From Parahaliea maris (GTDB taxonomy: Bacteria; Pseudomonadota; Gammaproteobacteria; Pseudomonadales; Halieaceae), in contig NZ_VRZA01000003.1 of the NCBI RefSeq assembly GCF_008064665.1, positions 310,001-374,000 of the forward strand: 64,000 bases of DNA, in the 5' to 3' direction. The notes below the pieces were generated by a model, which saw nothing but the letters and a program-made list of their open reading frames with translations, was not told where the DNA came from and searched no databases. The first letter of the stretch is position 1; every line of letters starts with the position of its first letter. Of this stretch, positions 26,252 to 35,098 are shown one piece after another. The position numbers and the translations under genes are program-made.

Positions 26252-26257
26252 AGGAGG

Positions 26258-26263
26258 ATTATA
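26258..26263 (-). promoter_or_regulatory. -10 box of the 6S RNA promoter
   Basis: A perfect TATAAT on the minus strand, 7-8 bases before the inferred 6S RNA 5' end. I cannot see a convincing -35 box at 16-18 bp spacing. Confidence 0.6.
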
Positions 26264-26300
26264 ACGCAGTGCGGACCGGGTTGCGCCCCGCAATATCGAA

Positions 26301-26624
26301 TCAGCCGATTTCCAGCTGTCGCAGGTGGTAGAGGGCGTCGTCAATTTTACGATTCAACTGGCGTACGTCATCCGGGTCGGCGTCTGCCAGGCTGCCGCCG
26401 GCGTCGCCCTGTTCGGAGGCCTTGAGCAGTTCATAGCTGATGTTGAGTGCCGCCATGACGGCTATACGCTCGACCCCGATGACCTTCCCGGTGTCGCGGA
26501 TGGCGCGCATCTGTTTGTCGAGATACTTGGCGGACACAATCAGCTCCGCCTGCTGCTCTTCCGGGCAGGCGACCTGGTAATCCTTGTCGAGGATGCGAAC
26601 GGTGACGGTATGTGGCTGGCTCAC
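26301..26624 (-). CDS. zapA: Cell division protein ZapA
   Basis: Small protein that binds FtsZ and promotes protofilament bundling at the division ring. It has 107 residues: N-terminal FtsZ-binding head (VTVRILDKDYQVACPEEQQAEL, then ASAKYLD-like segment) and a C-terminal coiled coil (SLADADPDDVRQLNRKIDDALYHL). It lies between a TIGR02449-type gene upstream (4-bp gap) and 6S RNA downstream, the usual order. Confidence 0.95.
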   Translation of the reverse strand: MSQPHTVTVRILDKDYQVACPEEQQAELIVSAKYLDKQMRAIRDTGKVIGVERIAVMAALNISYELLKASEQGDAGGSLADADPDDVRQLNRKIDDALYHLRQLEIG

Positions 26625-26628
26625 GCTA

Positions 26629-26829
26629 CTACTCCATGGCCCGCAGGCGATCGATCATGGCCTCGACCTTGCCCCGGGCCAGCTCATTCTTGTCGATCAG
26701 ATCCCGGCGCTCCGCTTCCCATCGGGCAGCCTCGGCCTTCAGTGCCTGATTTTCCTGGTTCAAATCATTGCACAGGGCAATCAACTGGTCGACTTTACTC
26801 TCCAGTGCCTTGAGCGGGTTATCAGCCAT
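26629..26829 (-). CDS. TIGR02449 family coiled-coil protein (ZapB-like)
   Basis: 66 residues, almost entirely heptad coiled coil with a LNQENQALKAEAARWEAERR core and a conserved early segment ALESKVDQLIALC. This matches the TIGR02449 family found just upstream of zapA in many gammaproteobacteria. By context and similarity to ZapB it probably acts in division-ring assembly, but that role is inferred. Co-transcribed with zapA. Confidence 0.85.
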   Translation of the reverse strand: MADNPLKALESKVDQLIALCNDLNQENQALKAEAARWEAERRDLIDKNELARGKVEAMIDRLRAME

Positions 26830-26861
26830 GGCGTTATACTAGCGTGCGTTCGGGTGCCATC

Positions 26862-26890
26862 ACTATAGGCGGGCACCGGAATGAGGTCAA
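26862..26890 (-). promoter_or_regulatory. Sigma-70 promoter of the TIGR02449-zapA operon
   Basis: On the minus strand, TTGACC (26885-26890) and TATAGT (26862-26867) with exactly 17-bp spacing, about 33 bp upstream of the first start codon. Both boxes are near consensus. Confidence 0.65.
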
Positions 26891-27004
26891 CGCCGTAGCC
26901 CTTGGGGCTCGATATAAATTATAGAGAATTCAATAGCCTGCCGAGGGTTTTCCAGTCACTGCTGTAACTGGACAGCGCGGTGGGCACCACGCGGAAATGA
27001 TTCA

Positions 27005-27601
27005 ATGTTCGACGATTTGCCGGGCGCAGGCCGGGTCTTCGATTTCGATGAAATTGCAGATCATCTTGTAGAGCAGGGCGAGCAGTGCTCGCCCTCGGAA
27101 CTTCACGGCTGCCTTACCGGCCTGATGGCTGCCGGAGTGGTGGGTGAGCCCGCCGCGGGGCTGGCCGGCTTGAACCAGGCACTCAATCTGGACCTGCACG
27201 GCGAACTCGCCGAAATCATGCTTGAACTCTACGCCGTCACCCTGGCAGCGCTGGAAGACGAGGAGTTCGACTTCCATCCCCTGCTGCCCGACGATGATAC
27301 CGAGCTGGACCTGCGGGTGCTGGCGCTGGGCAACTGGTGCCGGGGTTTTATGGCCGGTTATGCCCGGGCGACCGCCAGTGCCGGCAGTGGTGATGCCAGC
27401 CTGCCGGGCGACAGTGCCGAGATCCTGCGCGATATCGCCGCCATTGCCCAGGCCGGGGTGGACGAGGAGCTGCCCGAGGACGAGTCCGAGGGCAATTACA
27501 CCGAAATCGTTGAGTACCTGCGTTTTGCCGCATTGAACGTGTACATGGATACCCAGGGGCGGGCCGCTGCCGATGGCGGCGGTTCGCCGTCGCTGCACTG
27601 A
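27005..27601 (+). CDS. ygfB: UPF0149/YgfB family protein
   Basis: 198 residues of the YgfB/YecA-like all-helical family. Typical features are the N-terminal SPSELHGCLTGLMAAG and the later LALGNWCRGFMAGYA. In other gammaproteobacteria it is the first gene of ygfB-pepP-ubiH-ubiI, as here. Its biochemical role is not settled; in Pseudomonas a homologue has been reported to affect antibiotic resistance regulation. The stop overlaps the pepP start by one base. Confidence 0.92.
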   Translation: MFDDLPGAGRVFDFDEIADHLVEQGEQCSPSELHGCLTGLMAAGVVGEPAAGLAGLNQALNLDLHGELAEIMLELYAVTLAALEDEEFDFHPLLPDDDTELDLRVLALGNWCRGFMAGYARATASAGSGDASLPGDSAEILRDIAAIAQAGVDEELPEDESEGNYTEIVEYLRFAALNVYMDTQGRAAADGGGSPSLH

Positions 27602-28956
27602 TGGCTGGCGCAAAATCCGACAAACCGCGCAAGCCCGCCGCCGGCGGTGTGTCCCGGGCAGAGTTCGCCCGGCGGCGCAGCCACCTCATGGCGATGATGG
27701 AGCCCGGGAGTATTGCCATTATTCCTTCGGCGCGCGAATTGACCCGCAGCCGCGATACCGAGTTCCCTTTTCGCCAGGACAGCGATTTTTTCTACCTGTC
27801 GGGCTTTGGTGAGCCGGATGCCGTGCTGGTACTAGTGCCCGGGCGGGAGCATGGGGAGTGTGTGCTGTTCTGCCGGGATCGCGACGCCGACAAGGAGCTC
27901 TGGCACGGCTATCGGCAGGGGCCCGAAGGGGCCTGCGAGCACTACGGTGCCGACGACGCCTTTCCCATCGGCGATATCGACGACATCCTGCCGGGCCTGA
28001 TCGAGGGGCGGCAGCGTGTTTATTATTCCATGGGACGCAGCGCCAATTTTGATCGCCAGGTCATGGCCTGGGTCAACCAGATACGCGCCCGCGAGGCGAG
28101 CGGCGCGGTGCCGCCTGGAGAACTCACTGACCTCGACCATATGCTCCACGAGTTGCGCCTGATCAAGAGCGCCGCGGAGCTGCGCCTCATGCGCCGGGCC
28201 GGAGAGGTCACCGCACGCGCTCACTGTCGCGCCATGCAATTTTGCAGCCCCGGCCAGTACGAGTATCAACTGGAAGCGGAAATCCTGCACGAGTTTGCCA
28301 TGGCCGGAGCGCGCCAGCCCGCCTATCCGAGCATTGTCGGAGGGGGCGCCAACGGCTGCATCCTTCACTACATTGAAAACAGCGCAAAGCTGCGGCGCGG
28401 CGACCTGGTGTTGATCGATGCGGGCTGCGAACTGGAGGGATATGCCGCTGATGTAACCCGCACCTTTCCGGTCGGTGGGCGTTTCAATCGCCAGCAGAAG
28501 GCGCTGTATGAGGTCGTGCTCGCCGCCCAGCGCGCCGCGTTCGAAGCTATCCGCCCCGGCAACCACTGGAATCAACCCCACGATGAAACAGTGCGTGTCA
28601 TTACCGAAGGTCTGGTGAGGCTGGGGCTGTTGAAGGGGTCGGTGTCAAAGCTTATCGAGCGCGAGGCCTATCGCGACTTCTACATGCACCGCGCCGGACA
28701 CTGGCTGGGGCTGGACGTTCACGATGTCGGTGACTATCGGGTCGGTGACGCCTGGCGAGTGCTGGAGCCCGGTATGGTGATGACCGTGGAGCCCGGTATC
28801 TATGTGGCACCGGGCAACACAAGGGTGGAACCGCGCTGGCGCGGCATCGGAATCCGGATCGAGGACAATGTGGCCGTGACAGCGGACGGCTTCGAGATTC
28901 TCACGGAAGGTGTACCTCGCACGGTAGCGGAGATTGAAGCCCTGATGGCGGCCTGA
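27601..28956 (+). CDS. pepP: Xaa-Pro aminopeptidase P
   Basis: Dimanganese aminopeptidase (M24B) removing N-terminal residues before proline. It has 451 residues: N-terminal AMP_N domain (about 14-150) and a C-terminal pita-bread catalytic domain with the metal ligands in LIDAGCELEGYAADVTRTFP, HRAGHWLGLDVHDVG, TVEPGIYV and RIEDNVAV. It overlaps ygfB by one base, and ubiH follows after 45 bp. Confidence 0.96.
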   Translation: MAGAKSDKPRKPAAGGVSRAEFARRRSHLMAMMEPGSIAIIPSARELTRSRDTEFPFRQDSDFFYLSGFGEPDAVLVLVPGREHGECVLFCRDRDADKELWHGYRQGPEGACEHYGADDAFPIGDIDDILPGLIEGRQRVYYSMGRSANFDRQVMAWVNQIRAREASGAVPPGELTDLDHMLHELRLIKSAAELRLMRRAGEVTARAHCRAMQFCSPGQYEYQLEAEILHEFAMAGARQPAYPSIVGGGANGCILHYIENSAKLRRGDLVLIDAGCELEGYAADVTRTFPVGGRFNRQQKALYEVVLAAQRAAFEAIRPGNHWNQPHDETVRVITEGLVRLGLLKGSVSKLIEREAYRDFYMHRAGHWLGLDVHDVGDYRVGDAWRVLEPGMVMTVEPGIYVAPGNTRVEPRWRGIGIRIEDNVAVTADGFEILTEGVPRTVAEIEALMAA

Positions 28957-29001
28957 TGATGTGGAGCAGCAGGTGAGTCCTTTGAGCAGGCGGAGGCCCC
29001 T

Positions 29002-30243
29002 ATGAGCGAGCAGCGCGATATCCTGATTGCCGGTGGCGGTATGGTGGGTATCAGCCTGGCACTGCAACTGGCAGTCCGGCTTCCCGACACTGTGCGCATT
29101 ACCCTGGTTGAAGGCTACCCATTTCCAGAGCAAGGCGTCGCGCCGGGGCACCCTTCCTTTGACGCCCGCTCCACTGCACTCAGCTACAGCTCGCGCCTGC
29201 TCTATGAGCAGTCCGGGCAGTGGCAGGACCTGGCGGCGCAGGCCTGTGCCATCGAGACCATCCATGTGTCGCGTCGGGGCCGCTTTGGCAGCGCGGTCCT
29301 CCGCGCCGAAGAGCACGGCTGGCCGGCGTTGGGCTATGTGGTTGAGAATGCCTTGCTGGGGCACAGCCTGGCCCAGGCGCTGCTGCGCCAGGGCCGGGTG
29401 GAAGTCGTCAGTCCCGCCAGGGTCACGGCCGTTGAGCCGGACCGGGCGGGCACCCTGGTGCAACTGGAGGGCGCCGGGCAGTCATGCCTGCACACCCGGC
29501 TACTGGTAGTGGCTGATGGTGCCGACTCCAGCTTGCGCGAATCTCTCGGGGTGGCGGTAGCGGACAAGCCCTATGGCCAGCATGCCCTGATTGCCAATGT
29601 GGCCTTTGCCGAACCCCATAGGGGCTGTGCCTACGAGCGTTTCACCGCCTCCGGGCCGCTGGCCCTCCTGCCGCTGGTGCCGATAGCCGGAGCGAGCAAC
29701 CGCAGCGCCCTGGTCTGGGCCCTGTCGCCTGAGCGTGCAGCAGAACTCAAAGCGAGTAACGAGGACGACTTTCTGGAGGCGCTGCAGGAAGCCTACGGCT
29801 ATCGCCTGGGGCGCTTCCTTCGGGCCGGTGAACGGCATACCTACCCCCTTTCCCGGCGCGAGGCGCAGGAGCAGGTGCGCCGGGGGGTCGTGGTGATGGG
29901 CAATGCTGCCCACACCCTGCACCCGGTGGCGGGCCAGGGCTTTAACCTCGCCCTGCGCGACGTGGCCCGACTGGCCGCTGTGCTCTCTGAGGTGGGAGAT
30001 GGCGACTATGGTGCCCTCGATCCTTTGCAGCGCTACCAGCGTGCCCAGCAGGCGGACCAGCAGCGCACCATCGGCGCCAGCGACTTGCTGCCGGAATTGT
30101 TCATGCACAGTGATCCCCTGCTGGGCATGGCGCGGGATCTGGCACTGTCTGGCCTCGATGTCACTCCCCGGCTCAAGCGTGAGTTTGTGCGCTATGCGGC
30201 TGGTGTCGCCGCACTGGACGGCCAGTCAGGAGAAGCTTTGTGA
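29002..30243 (+). CDS. ubiH: 2-octaprenyl-6-methoxyphenol hydroxylase (UbiH)
   Basis: FAD-dependent monooxygenase of ubiquinone synthesis. It has 413 residues: Rossmann GGGMVGISLALQLA at the N-terminus, ADGADSSLRESLG (NAD(P)H/FAD motif), and the FAD-binding VVVMGNAAHTLHPVAGQGFNLALRD. First of two paralogous hydroxylases in tandem. The stop overlaps the next start by 4 bp (GTGA), implying translational coupling. Choice of UbiH over UbiF rests on position in the pepP-ubiH-ubiI order. Confidence 0.92.
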   Translation: MSEQRDILIAGGGMVGISLALQLAVRLPDTVRITLVEGYPFPEQGVAPGHPSFDARSTALSYSSRLLYEQSGQWQDLAAQACAIETIHVSRRGRFGSAVLRAEEHGWPALGYVVENALLGHSLAQALLRQGRVEVVSPARVTAVEPDRAGTLVQLEGAGQSCLHTRLLVVADGADSSLRESLGVAVADKPYGQHALIANVAFAEPHRGCAYERFTASGPLALLPLVPIAGASNRSALVWALSPERAAELKASNEDDFLEALQEAYGYRLGRFLRAGERHTYPLSRREAQEQVRRGVVVMGNAAHTLHPVAGQGFNLALRDVARLAAVLSEVGDGDYGALDPLQRYQRAQQADQQRTIGASDLLPELFMHSDPLLGMARDLALSGLDVTPRLKREFVRYAAGVAALDGQSGEAL

Positions 30244-31457
30244 AGGGCGTGAGTGACGTCGATATTGCCATTGTCGGTGCGGGTCTGGCGGGCGGTGCCC
30301 TGGCGGCAGCGCTCAGTGGCCGGGGCCTGCGGCTGGCGTTGATCGAGTCGCGCCCGCTCACTGCGCCGGAGCTTCCCTTGCAGCGGGAACTGGACGCTTT
30401 CGATTCCCGGGTCAGTGCGCTGAACCCGGAGTCAGTGAGCCTGTTGCAACGTCTTGAAGCGTGGCAGTCGGTCGAGCAGTATCGCTGCTGCGCCTACCAT
30501 CACATGACCGTCTGGGATGCCGAGGGGACGGGACAGATAGAGTTCGATGCCGCGGATGTGGATCACAGCGCCCTCGGTTACATTGTCGAGAATCGGGCGG
30601 TTATCAGTGGCCTTATCGCTCGCCTGCAGGACGCCGGCGACCTGCGTGTTGTGGCACCGGGCAAGCTGGCGGCGGTTGCCATTGAAGACGACACGGTCAA
30701 CCTGCAACTCGAAGACGGCGATACCCTGCGTGCCCGGTTGCTGGTGGCTGCGGACGGGGCGCTGTCCAGCGTGCGGTCACTGTTGCAGTTCCGGACCCGC
30801 GAATGGGACTACGGCCACCGGGCCCTGGTGGCGACCGTTGAGACCGGGCGACCTCACGGTAATACAGCCTGGCAACGCTTCCTGCCAAGTGGCCCACTTG
30901 CCTTCCTGCCGTTGCCGGGAGAGAACGGCAGGCACTTCTGCTCCATTGTCTGGTCGCTAAGGGACTCGCTGGCAGACGAGGTACTGGCGCTTGACGACAC
31001 GGCTTTCTGTGATCGGCTGGAGGAAGCCTTCGAGCAGCGCCTGGGACGGGTAGTGGGGGCATCTCCCCGTGCCGCTTTTCCCCTGCGACAACGTCACGCG
31101 GTGGACTACATTCGCCCCCGGGTGGCCCTGGTAGGGGATGCCGCGCACACCATTCACCCGCTGGCGGGGCAGGGTATCAACCTGGGCTTCAAGGATGTAT
31201 CGGTGCTGGCCGAGGAAGTGCTGGCCGCCCACGGCCGCGGTGTGGATCCGGGCGACCTGGCGGTGCTGCGTCGCTACCAGCGCCGTCGCAAGGGCGAGAA
31301 CCTGCTGATGATGGGGGCCATGGATACCTTCAAACGACTGTTCGAACAGGAGTCCCTGCCCCTGCGCTGGTTGCGCAGTGCTGGCATGAACGCTGTGCAC
31401 CGGGCTGGGCCGCTGAAACAGGAGATCATGCGCCGGGCCATGGGCCTGGGCGTTTGA
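30240..31457 (+). CDS. ubiI: UbiI-type FAD-dependent ubiquinone hydroxylase
   Basis: Paralogue of UbiH; the family hydroxylates C5 of the octaprenylphenol ring. It has 405 residues from GTG 30240, with AGGAG upstream; a second GTG at 30249 would give MSDVDIAIVGAG and is also possible. Motifs: VGAGLAGGALAAALSGRGL, AADGALSSVRSLL and VALVGDAAHTIHPLAGQGINLGFKD. It closes the ygfB-pepP-ubiH-ubiI operon. The exact carbon hydroxylated is inferred from position. Confidence 0.9.
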   Translation: MKGVSDVDIAIVGAGLAGGALAAALSGRGLRLALIESRPLTAPELPLQRELDAFDSRVSALNPESVSLLQRLEAWQSVEQYRCCAYHHMTVWDAEGTGQIEFDAADVDHSALGYIVENRAVISGLIARLQDAGDLRVVAPGKLAAVAIEDDTVNLQLEDGDTLRARLLVAADGALSSVRSLLQFRTREWDYGHRALVATVETGRPHGNTAWQRFLPSGPLAFLPLPGENGRHFCSIVWSLRDSLADEVLALDDTAFCDRLEEAFEQRLGRVVGASPRAAFPLRQRHAVDYIRPRVALVGDAAHTIHPLAGQGINLGFKDVSVLAEEVLAAHGRGVDPGDLAVLRRYQRRRKGENLLMMGAMDTFKRLFEQESLPLRWLRSAGMNAVHRAGPLKQEIMRRAMGLGV

Positions 31458-31574
31458 GAAGGGCTCTAGAGAGAGGCACTTGAGAGGGCCACTTGAGAAG
31501 GGCGCGAGCGGGTAATCTGGCTGTGTGGGCGTTGGTCCCGGACACAGTGCTGGCCGACCAGAAATGTGCCAGCG

Positions 31575-31612
31575 GGCTGAAATTGCGCCGGCAGGCTGAA
31601 ATTGCGCCGGCA
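31575..31612 (+). repeat. Tandem 19-bp direct repeat upstream of gcvH
   Basis: Two perfect copies of GGCTGAAATTGCGCCGGCA, head to tail, followed by a partial GGCT. It lies just upstream of the candidate gcvH promoter in the 251-bp ubiI-gcvH gap. Confidence 0.85.
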
Positions 31613-31615
31613 GGC

Positions 31616-31645
31616 TTGGGGATTGGCCGTTGCCGCGGTTAAAAT
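31616..31645 (+). promoter_or_regulatory. Candidate gcvH promoter
   Basis: TTGGGG at 31616-31621 and TAAAAT at 31640-31645 with 18-bp spacing (17 bp to TTAAAA). It follows immediately after the 19-bp direct repeat. No glycine riboswitch fold was recognised in the leader. Confidence 0.35.
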
Positions 31646-31708
31646 GGCGCCTTGATTTTTCGCCGGCCCGAGTGCCGCCCGCCTACCAGCCTCCGATGAG
31701 GATTCGTC

Positions 31709-32101
31709 ATGAGCCAGACCCCCAGTGAATTGAAGTACGCCAGCAGCCACGAGTGGGCCCGTCTCGAAGAAGATGGCACCGTCACCGTTGGCATTACCGA
31801 CCACGCCCAGGAGGCGCTGGGTGATGTCGTGTTTGTCGAACTTCCCGGCGTGGGCGACACCCTGGCCGCAGGCGACGAGGCCGGCGTTGTGGAGTCTGTG
31901 AAAGCGGCGTCCGATATCTACGCCCCGATCGGTGGCGAAGTGATCGCCGTGAACGAGGTGCTCGAAGACGAGCCGGAAACCGTCAACTCCGATCCCTACA
32001 ACGACGGCTGGTTCTACAAGCTGCAACCGGGCGATGCCGCGGAGCTGGAAAAATTGCTCTCCGCCGAAGCCTATCAGCAGCACTGCGACGACGAAGACTG
32101 A
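31709..32101 (+). CDS. gcvH: Glycine cleavage system H protein
   Basis: Lipoyl carrier shuttling the aminomethyl group between the P, T and L proteins. It has 130 residues with the lipoylated Lys65 in [14 protein letters not shown]. The neighbouring gcvT and gcvP found beside gcvH in many relatives are not in this window, so it is a detached single gene here. A Shine-Dalgarno GATGAGGA precedes the ATG. The next gene, rlmI, starts 37 bp after. Confidence 0.97.
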   Translation: MSQTPSELKYASSHEWARLEEDGTVTVGITDHAQEALGDVVFVELPGVGDTLAAGDEAGVVESVKAASDIYAPIGGEVIAVNEVLEDEPETVNSDPYNDGWFYKLQPGDAAELEKLLSAEAYQQHCDDED

Positions 32102-32137
32102 TTCCGCGGGTGCCGCTGCCGGCGCCCGGATTAACCG

Positions 32138-33325
32138 ATGCCCGTTGCCAACGAACTGTTTCTCCGCCGTGGCGGCGACCGTCGCCTGCGCGGAGGTCAC
32201 CTGTGGGTGTACTCCAACGAGGTCGATACCGCGCGCAGCCCCCTGAGCGACTTCTCCGCCGGTGATTGTGTTGCTGTGCGCGCCAGTAATGGCGCGCTTC
32301 TCGGCAGCGCCTATCTTGAACCCAATAACCTCATCTGTGCCCGCCTCTACGCACCCGGCCGCGAGATATCCTTCGTCGAGAGCCTGCCAGAGGCGCTCTC
32401 CGCCGCCCTGACAGGTCGCGAGCAGGCCTTCGATCGTCCCTGCTATCGCCTGGTCTACGGCGACAGCGACCTGCTGCCGGGCCTGGTGGTAGACCGCTTC
32501 GATGACTACCTTGTCGTCCAGCTCAACAATGCCGGTATCGAGCGCTACGAGGCCGCCATTGTCGACGCCCTGGTCGGCCTGCTGGCCCCCGCTGGTGTCC
32601 TGCTGCGGGCCGACAGCCGTAACCGTCGCGAGCAGGGCCTCGAAGACCGCATAGCCGTGGTCCACGGGGAAGTGCCCGAACGCCTGCCACTGGAGGAAAA
32701 CGGGGTACGCTTTGAAGCCCCCGTACACGCCGGCCAGAAAACCGGCTGGTTTTACGACCACCGCATGGCCCGGGCCCGGCTGGCGCCCTATGTGGCAGGC
32801 CGCGAGGTGCTCGATGTCTACAACTACATCGGTGGCTGGGGTATCCAGGCAGCGGCCTATGGCGCCAGCGCGGTGTGCTGCCTGGACAGTTCCGCGACCG
32901 CCCTCGATGGGGTGGAGGTCAACGCCCGCCTGAATGGTCTGGAGGACCGGGTCAGCACCTTGCAGGGCAGCGCGGCGGAGGCGATGGAGACGCTGGTAGC
33001 CGAGGGGCGCCGCTTCGGTGTGGTGATTCTCGACCCGCCGGCCTTTATCCAGCGCAAGCGCGATATCAAGAAGGGCATCAAGGCCTACCAGCGTATCAAC
33101 GCGCTGGGGCTGAAGCTGCTCGAACCCGGTGGGGTGCTGGTGTCGGGGTCCTGCTCGATGCACCTGTCACGTGCGGACCTGGTAGCGGCGGTGCAGGCGG
33201 CTGCCGTGCGTGTGGGCCGGCAGGTGCGGCTGATCGAGCAAGGGGCGCAGGGGCCGGATCATCCGATTCATCCGGCGATTCCGGAGACGGAATACCTGAA
33301 GGCGCTTTTTTTCAGGGCACTCTGA
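32138..33325 (+). CDS. rlmI: 23S rRNA m5C1962 methyltransferase (RlmI family)
   Basis: SAM-dependent rRNA cytosine methyltransferase. It has 395 residues: N-terminal PUA domain (LRGGHLWVYSNEVDTA), an EEHEE-like linker, then the Rossmann methyltransferase with EVLDVYNYIGGWGIQAA and VVILDPPAFIQ. The catalytic cysteine is probably in VSGSCSMHLSRADL. It matches RlmI/YccW in length and order; RlmI-like paralogues of other specificity exist, so the exact target is inferred. Confidence 0.88.
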   Translation: MPVANELFLRRGGDRRLRGGHLWVYSNEVDTARSPLSDFSAGDCVAVRASNGALLGSAYLEPNNLICARLYAPGREISFVESLPEALSAALTGREQAFDRPCYRLVYGDSDLLPGLVVDRFDDYLVVQLNNAGIERYEAAIVDALVGLLAPAGVLLRADSRNRREQGLEDRIAVVHGEVPERLPLEENGVRFEAPVHAGQKTGWFYDHRMARARLAPYVAGREVLDVYNYIGGWGIQAAAYGASAVCCLDSSATALDGVEVNARLNGLEDRVSTLQGSAAEAMETLVAEGRRFGVVILDPPAFIQRKRDIKKGIKAYQRINALGLKLLEPGGVLVSGSCSMHLSRADLVAAVQAAAVRVGRQVRLIEQGAQGPDHPIHPAIPETEYLKALFFRAL

Positions 33326-33412
33326 CTCATTTACTCATGAATCTGAAAGCGTTTTTGGATTCGGTTCTGGTCTGACCCTCATGGTCTCATAACACTTTGG
33401 TGGCGGCCTCCA

Positions 33413-33514
33413 AATGGCAGGCCCCCTCCGAGACGCGCTATAAAGCATGCCATCCATGGCTCGCTCGACAGCGGCCGTCCAGGCCGCTGACGGTCTCTAC
33501 GGGGCCCTCCCATT
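33413..33514 (+). repeat. Palindromic repeat element C (subtype I, diverged)
   Basis: About 102 bp. Outer pairs AATGG/CCATT and GGCCCC/GGGGCC, then the TCC/TAC internal loop and closing stem GAGAC (33430-33434) with GTCTC (33493-33497). Hairpin 1 is GCCATCCATGGC (33449-33460); hairpin 2 has a long stem CAGCGGCC/GGCCGCTG around GTCCA. Sequence has diverged from A and E, but the architecture is retained. Confidence 0.78.
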
Positions 33515-33603
33515 CGAAGTCCTTCAGTCAACATTCGTGACTTAAGAATATGGGCGATAGCAACCTCTGCTGTGGTGTAACGGGGATAAGAAGCCAGAAT
33601 TGA

Positions 33604-33719
33604 AGAAGCGTACGGCGGGAGCGGGTTCGCGGACCGTGTGAGACACGGATGTCGAACACGAGACTACATGGATGTACTTGCGGCGTGTCCGAGAACCCGC
33701 TCCCGTCGTGCGCGACGCC
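33604..33719 (-). repeat. Palindromic repeat element D (subtype II)
   Basis: About 116 bp in reverse orientation to C. The arms include CGGGAGCGGGTTC and its complement, with a continuous stem into CGGAC/GTCCG. On the minus strand the core reads GACACGCCGCAAG, hairpin TACATCCATGTA, then CGTGT/ACACG around GACATCCGTGTC. The right end carries GACGCCA, like the GGCGCCA ends of B and F. Confidence 0.85.
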
Positions 33720-33787
33720 ACATAATTTGATCGAAGCGACAGCCCGGTTCGCTCACAAAGTCGATCGCTCGCAACCTAAGTGCTCGG

Positions 33788-34441
33788 TTAGCGAAGGGAG
33801 ATAACCTCCCACCCCTCCGACTCCGCATAAGCCAACAACGTCTCATCAGGATCCACCGCCACCGGATTTTCCACCTGCTTCAGCAGCGGCAGGTCGTTGT
33901 GTGAATCCGAGTAGAACCAGGCGCCGTCCAGTGACTCGCCGTGCTCCGCCCGCCAGGCCTCCAGCCGGGTCACTTTGCCCGCACCGTACGAAGGTACGCC
34001 CGTTGGTTCGCCCGTGTAATAGCCGTCAACACGCTCAGCTTCACAGGCAAGCAGTTCATGGATACCCAGCGCGCTGGCAATCGGGCGGGTGATGAACTCA
34101 TTGGTGGCCGTTATCACCAGCAGGCGGTGGCCCTGGCGGCGGTGATGCTCAATCAGCTCGCTCGCCGCGGGTAACATGATCGGCTCGATCACCGAGCGCA
34201 TGAAGTCCGCGTGCCAGGCCTCCAGCTCCGCCGGTTCCCGGCCCGCCAGCGGCCCGAGGGCAAAGCGCAGGTAGGCCATGATATCCAGCTGGCCGCTCTG
34301 GTAGTCGCGGTAGAACTGCTCATTGCGCGCGGCGAACTCAGTGCTGTCCACCAGGCCGCGGTCGCAGAGGAAACAGCCCCAGAGGTGGTCGCTGTCGCCG
34401 GCGATGAGGGTATTATCGAGATCGAAGATGGCTAGGGTCAC
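33788..34441 (-). CDS. HAD-IB family phosphatase
   Basis: Haloacid dehalogenase phosphatase of subclass IB (SerB-like). A GTG start at 34441 ([19 protein letters not shown]) gives 217 residues; the frame extends further upstream without family similarity. The nucleophile Asp7 and acid Asp9 lie in [15 protein letters not shown] and [13 protein letters not shown] supply motifs II-IV. It is divergent from rppH. The gene in the same place in Pseudomonas has, as I recall, been reported as a histidinol-phosphate phosphatase; that substrate is only a possibility here. Confidence 0.88.
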   Translation of the reverse strand: MTLAIFDLDNTLIAGDSDHLWGCFLCDRGLVDSTEFAARNEQFYRDYQSGQLDIMAYLRFALGPLAGREPAELEAWHADFMRSVIEPIMLPAASELIEHHRRQGHRLLVITATNEFITRPIASALGIHELLACEAERVDGYYTGEPTGVPSYGAGKVTRLEAWRAEHGESLDGAWFYSDSHNDLPLLKQVENPVAVDPDETLLAYAESEGWEVISLR

Positions 34442-34592
34442 AGGGCTCTCCCGGTTTGCGGCGCAGGATAGCCGCGGGAAGCCGCGCTGTAAAACGCCTT
34501 GTGTAGCGCCTGAGTGCCGGGTGCGGCGTTTCTCAGGTGCTGTAAAGTGTGGAACAATAGCCGGCCCAAATAAAAAAGGTAGTGTAGGCAGG

Positions 34593-35093
34593 GTGATAGA
34601 TTCGGAAGGCTTCCGGCCCAATGTGGGCATCATGCTCGCCAACCGCGAAGGTCGCCTGTTGTGGGCGCGCCGGGTGGGTGGCAAGGACGCCTGGCAGTTT
34701 CCCCAGGGTGGTATCAATCGGGGTGAGTCCGCCGAGGAGGCCCTGTACCGCGAGTTGTGGGAGGAGGTTGGCCTGCAGCGGGACGCGGTGGAAATTCTCG
34801 GGACTACCCGTGGCTGGCTGCGCTACCGCCTGCCCAAGCGTTTCATCCGCCGCGGCCAGCAACCGCTATGTATCGGACAGAAGCAGAAGTGGTTCCTGTT
34901 GCGCATGCTGGCGGACGACGACGCGGTTCGCCTCGACGCCAACGACAAGCCCGAGTTCGACCACTGGGAGTGGGTCAGTTACTGGTATCCCCTCGACCAG
35001 GTGGTAGCGTTCAAGCGCGAGGTGTATCGCCGCGCGCTCAAGGAAATGGCCCACGTGGTGGGGCATCGAATCCAACGGCCCGAGGGACTCTAG
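34593..35093 (+). CDS. rppH: RNA pyrophosphohydrolase RppH
   Basis: Nudix hydrolase removing pyrophosphate from 5'-triphosphate mRNA to trigger RNase E decay. A GTG start at 34593 ([20 protein letters not shown]) gives 166 residues. A full Nudix box spans residues 39-61, ending REL-WEE-VGL. The N-terminal FRPNVGIML and the segment [22 protein letters not shown] are typical of RppH. ptsP starts 5 bp after the stop, as in E. coli. Confidence 0.95.
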   Translation: MIDSEGFRPNVGIMLANREGRLLWARRVGGKDAWQFPQGGINRGESAEEALYRELWEEVGLQRDAVEILGTTRGWLRYRLPKRFIRRGQQPLCIGQKQKWFLLRMLADDDAVRLDANDKPEFDHWEWVSYWYPLDQVVAFKREVYRRALKEMAHVVGHRIQRPEGL

Positions 35094-35098
35094 ACACG

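Larger units (their letters stand above)
33326..33787. other. Intergenic region rlmI-HAD gene with a repeat pair
   Basis: 462 bp between convergent genes. It contains repeat elements C and D facing each other with a spacer of about 90 bp. No credible gene or classical terminator was seen in the remainder. Confidence 0.7.

Noticed and set aside
31458-31708. Glycine riboswitch before gcvH
   Set aside because: The leader is short and shows none of the conserved tandem aptamer features that I can recognise.
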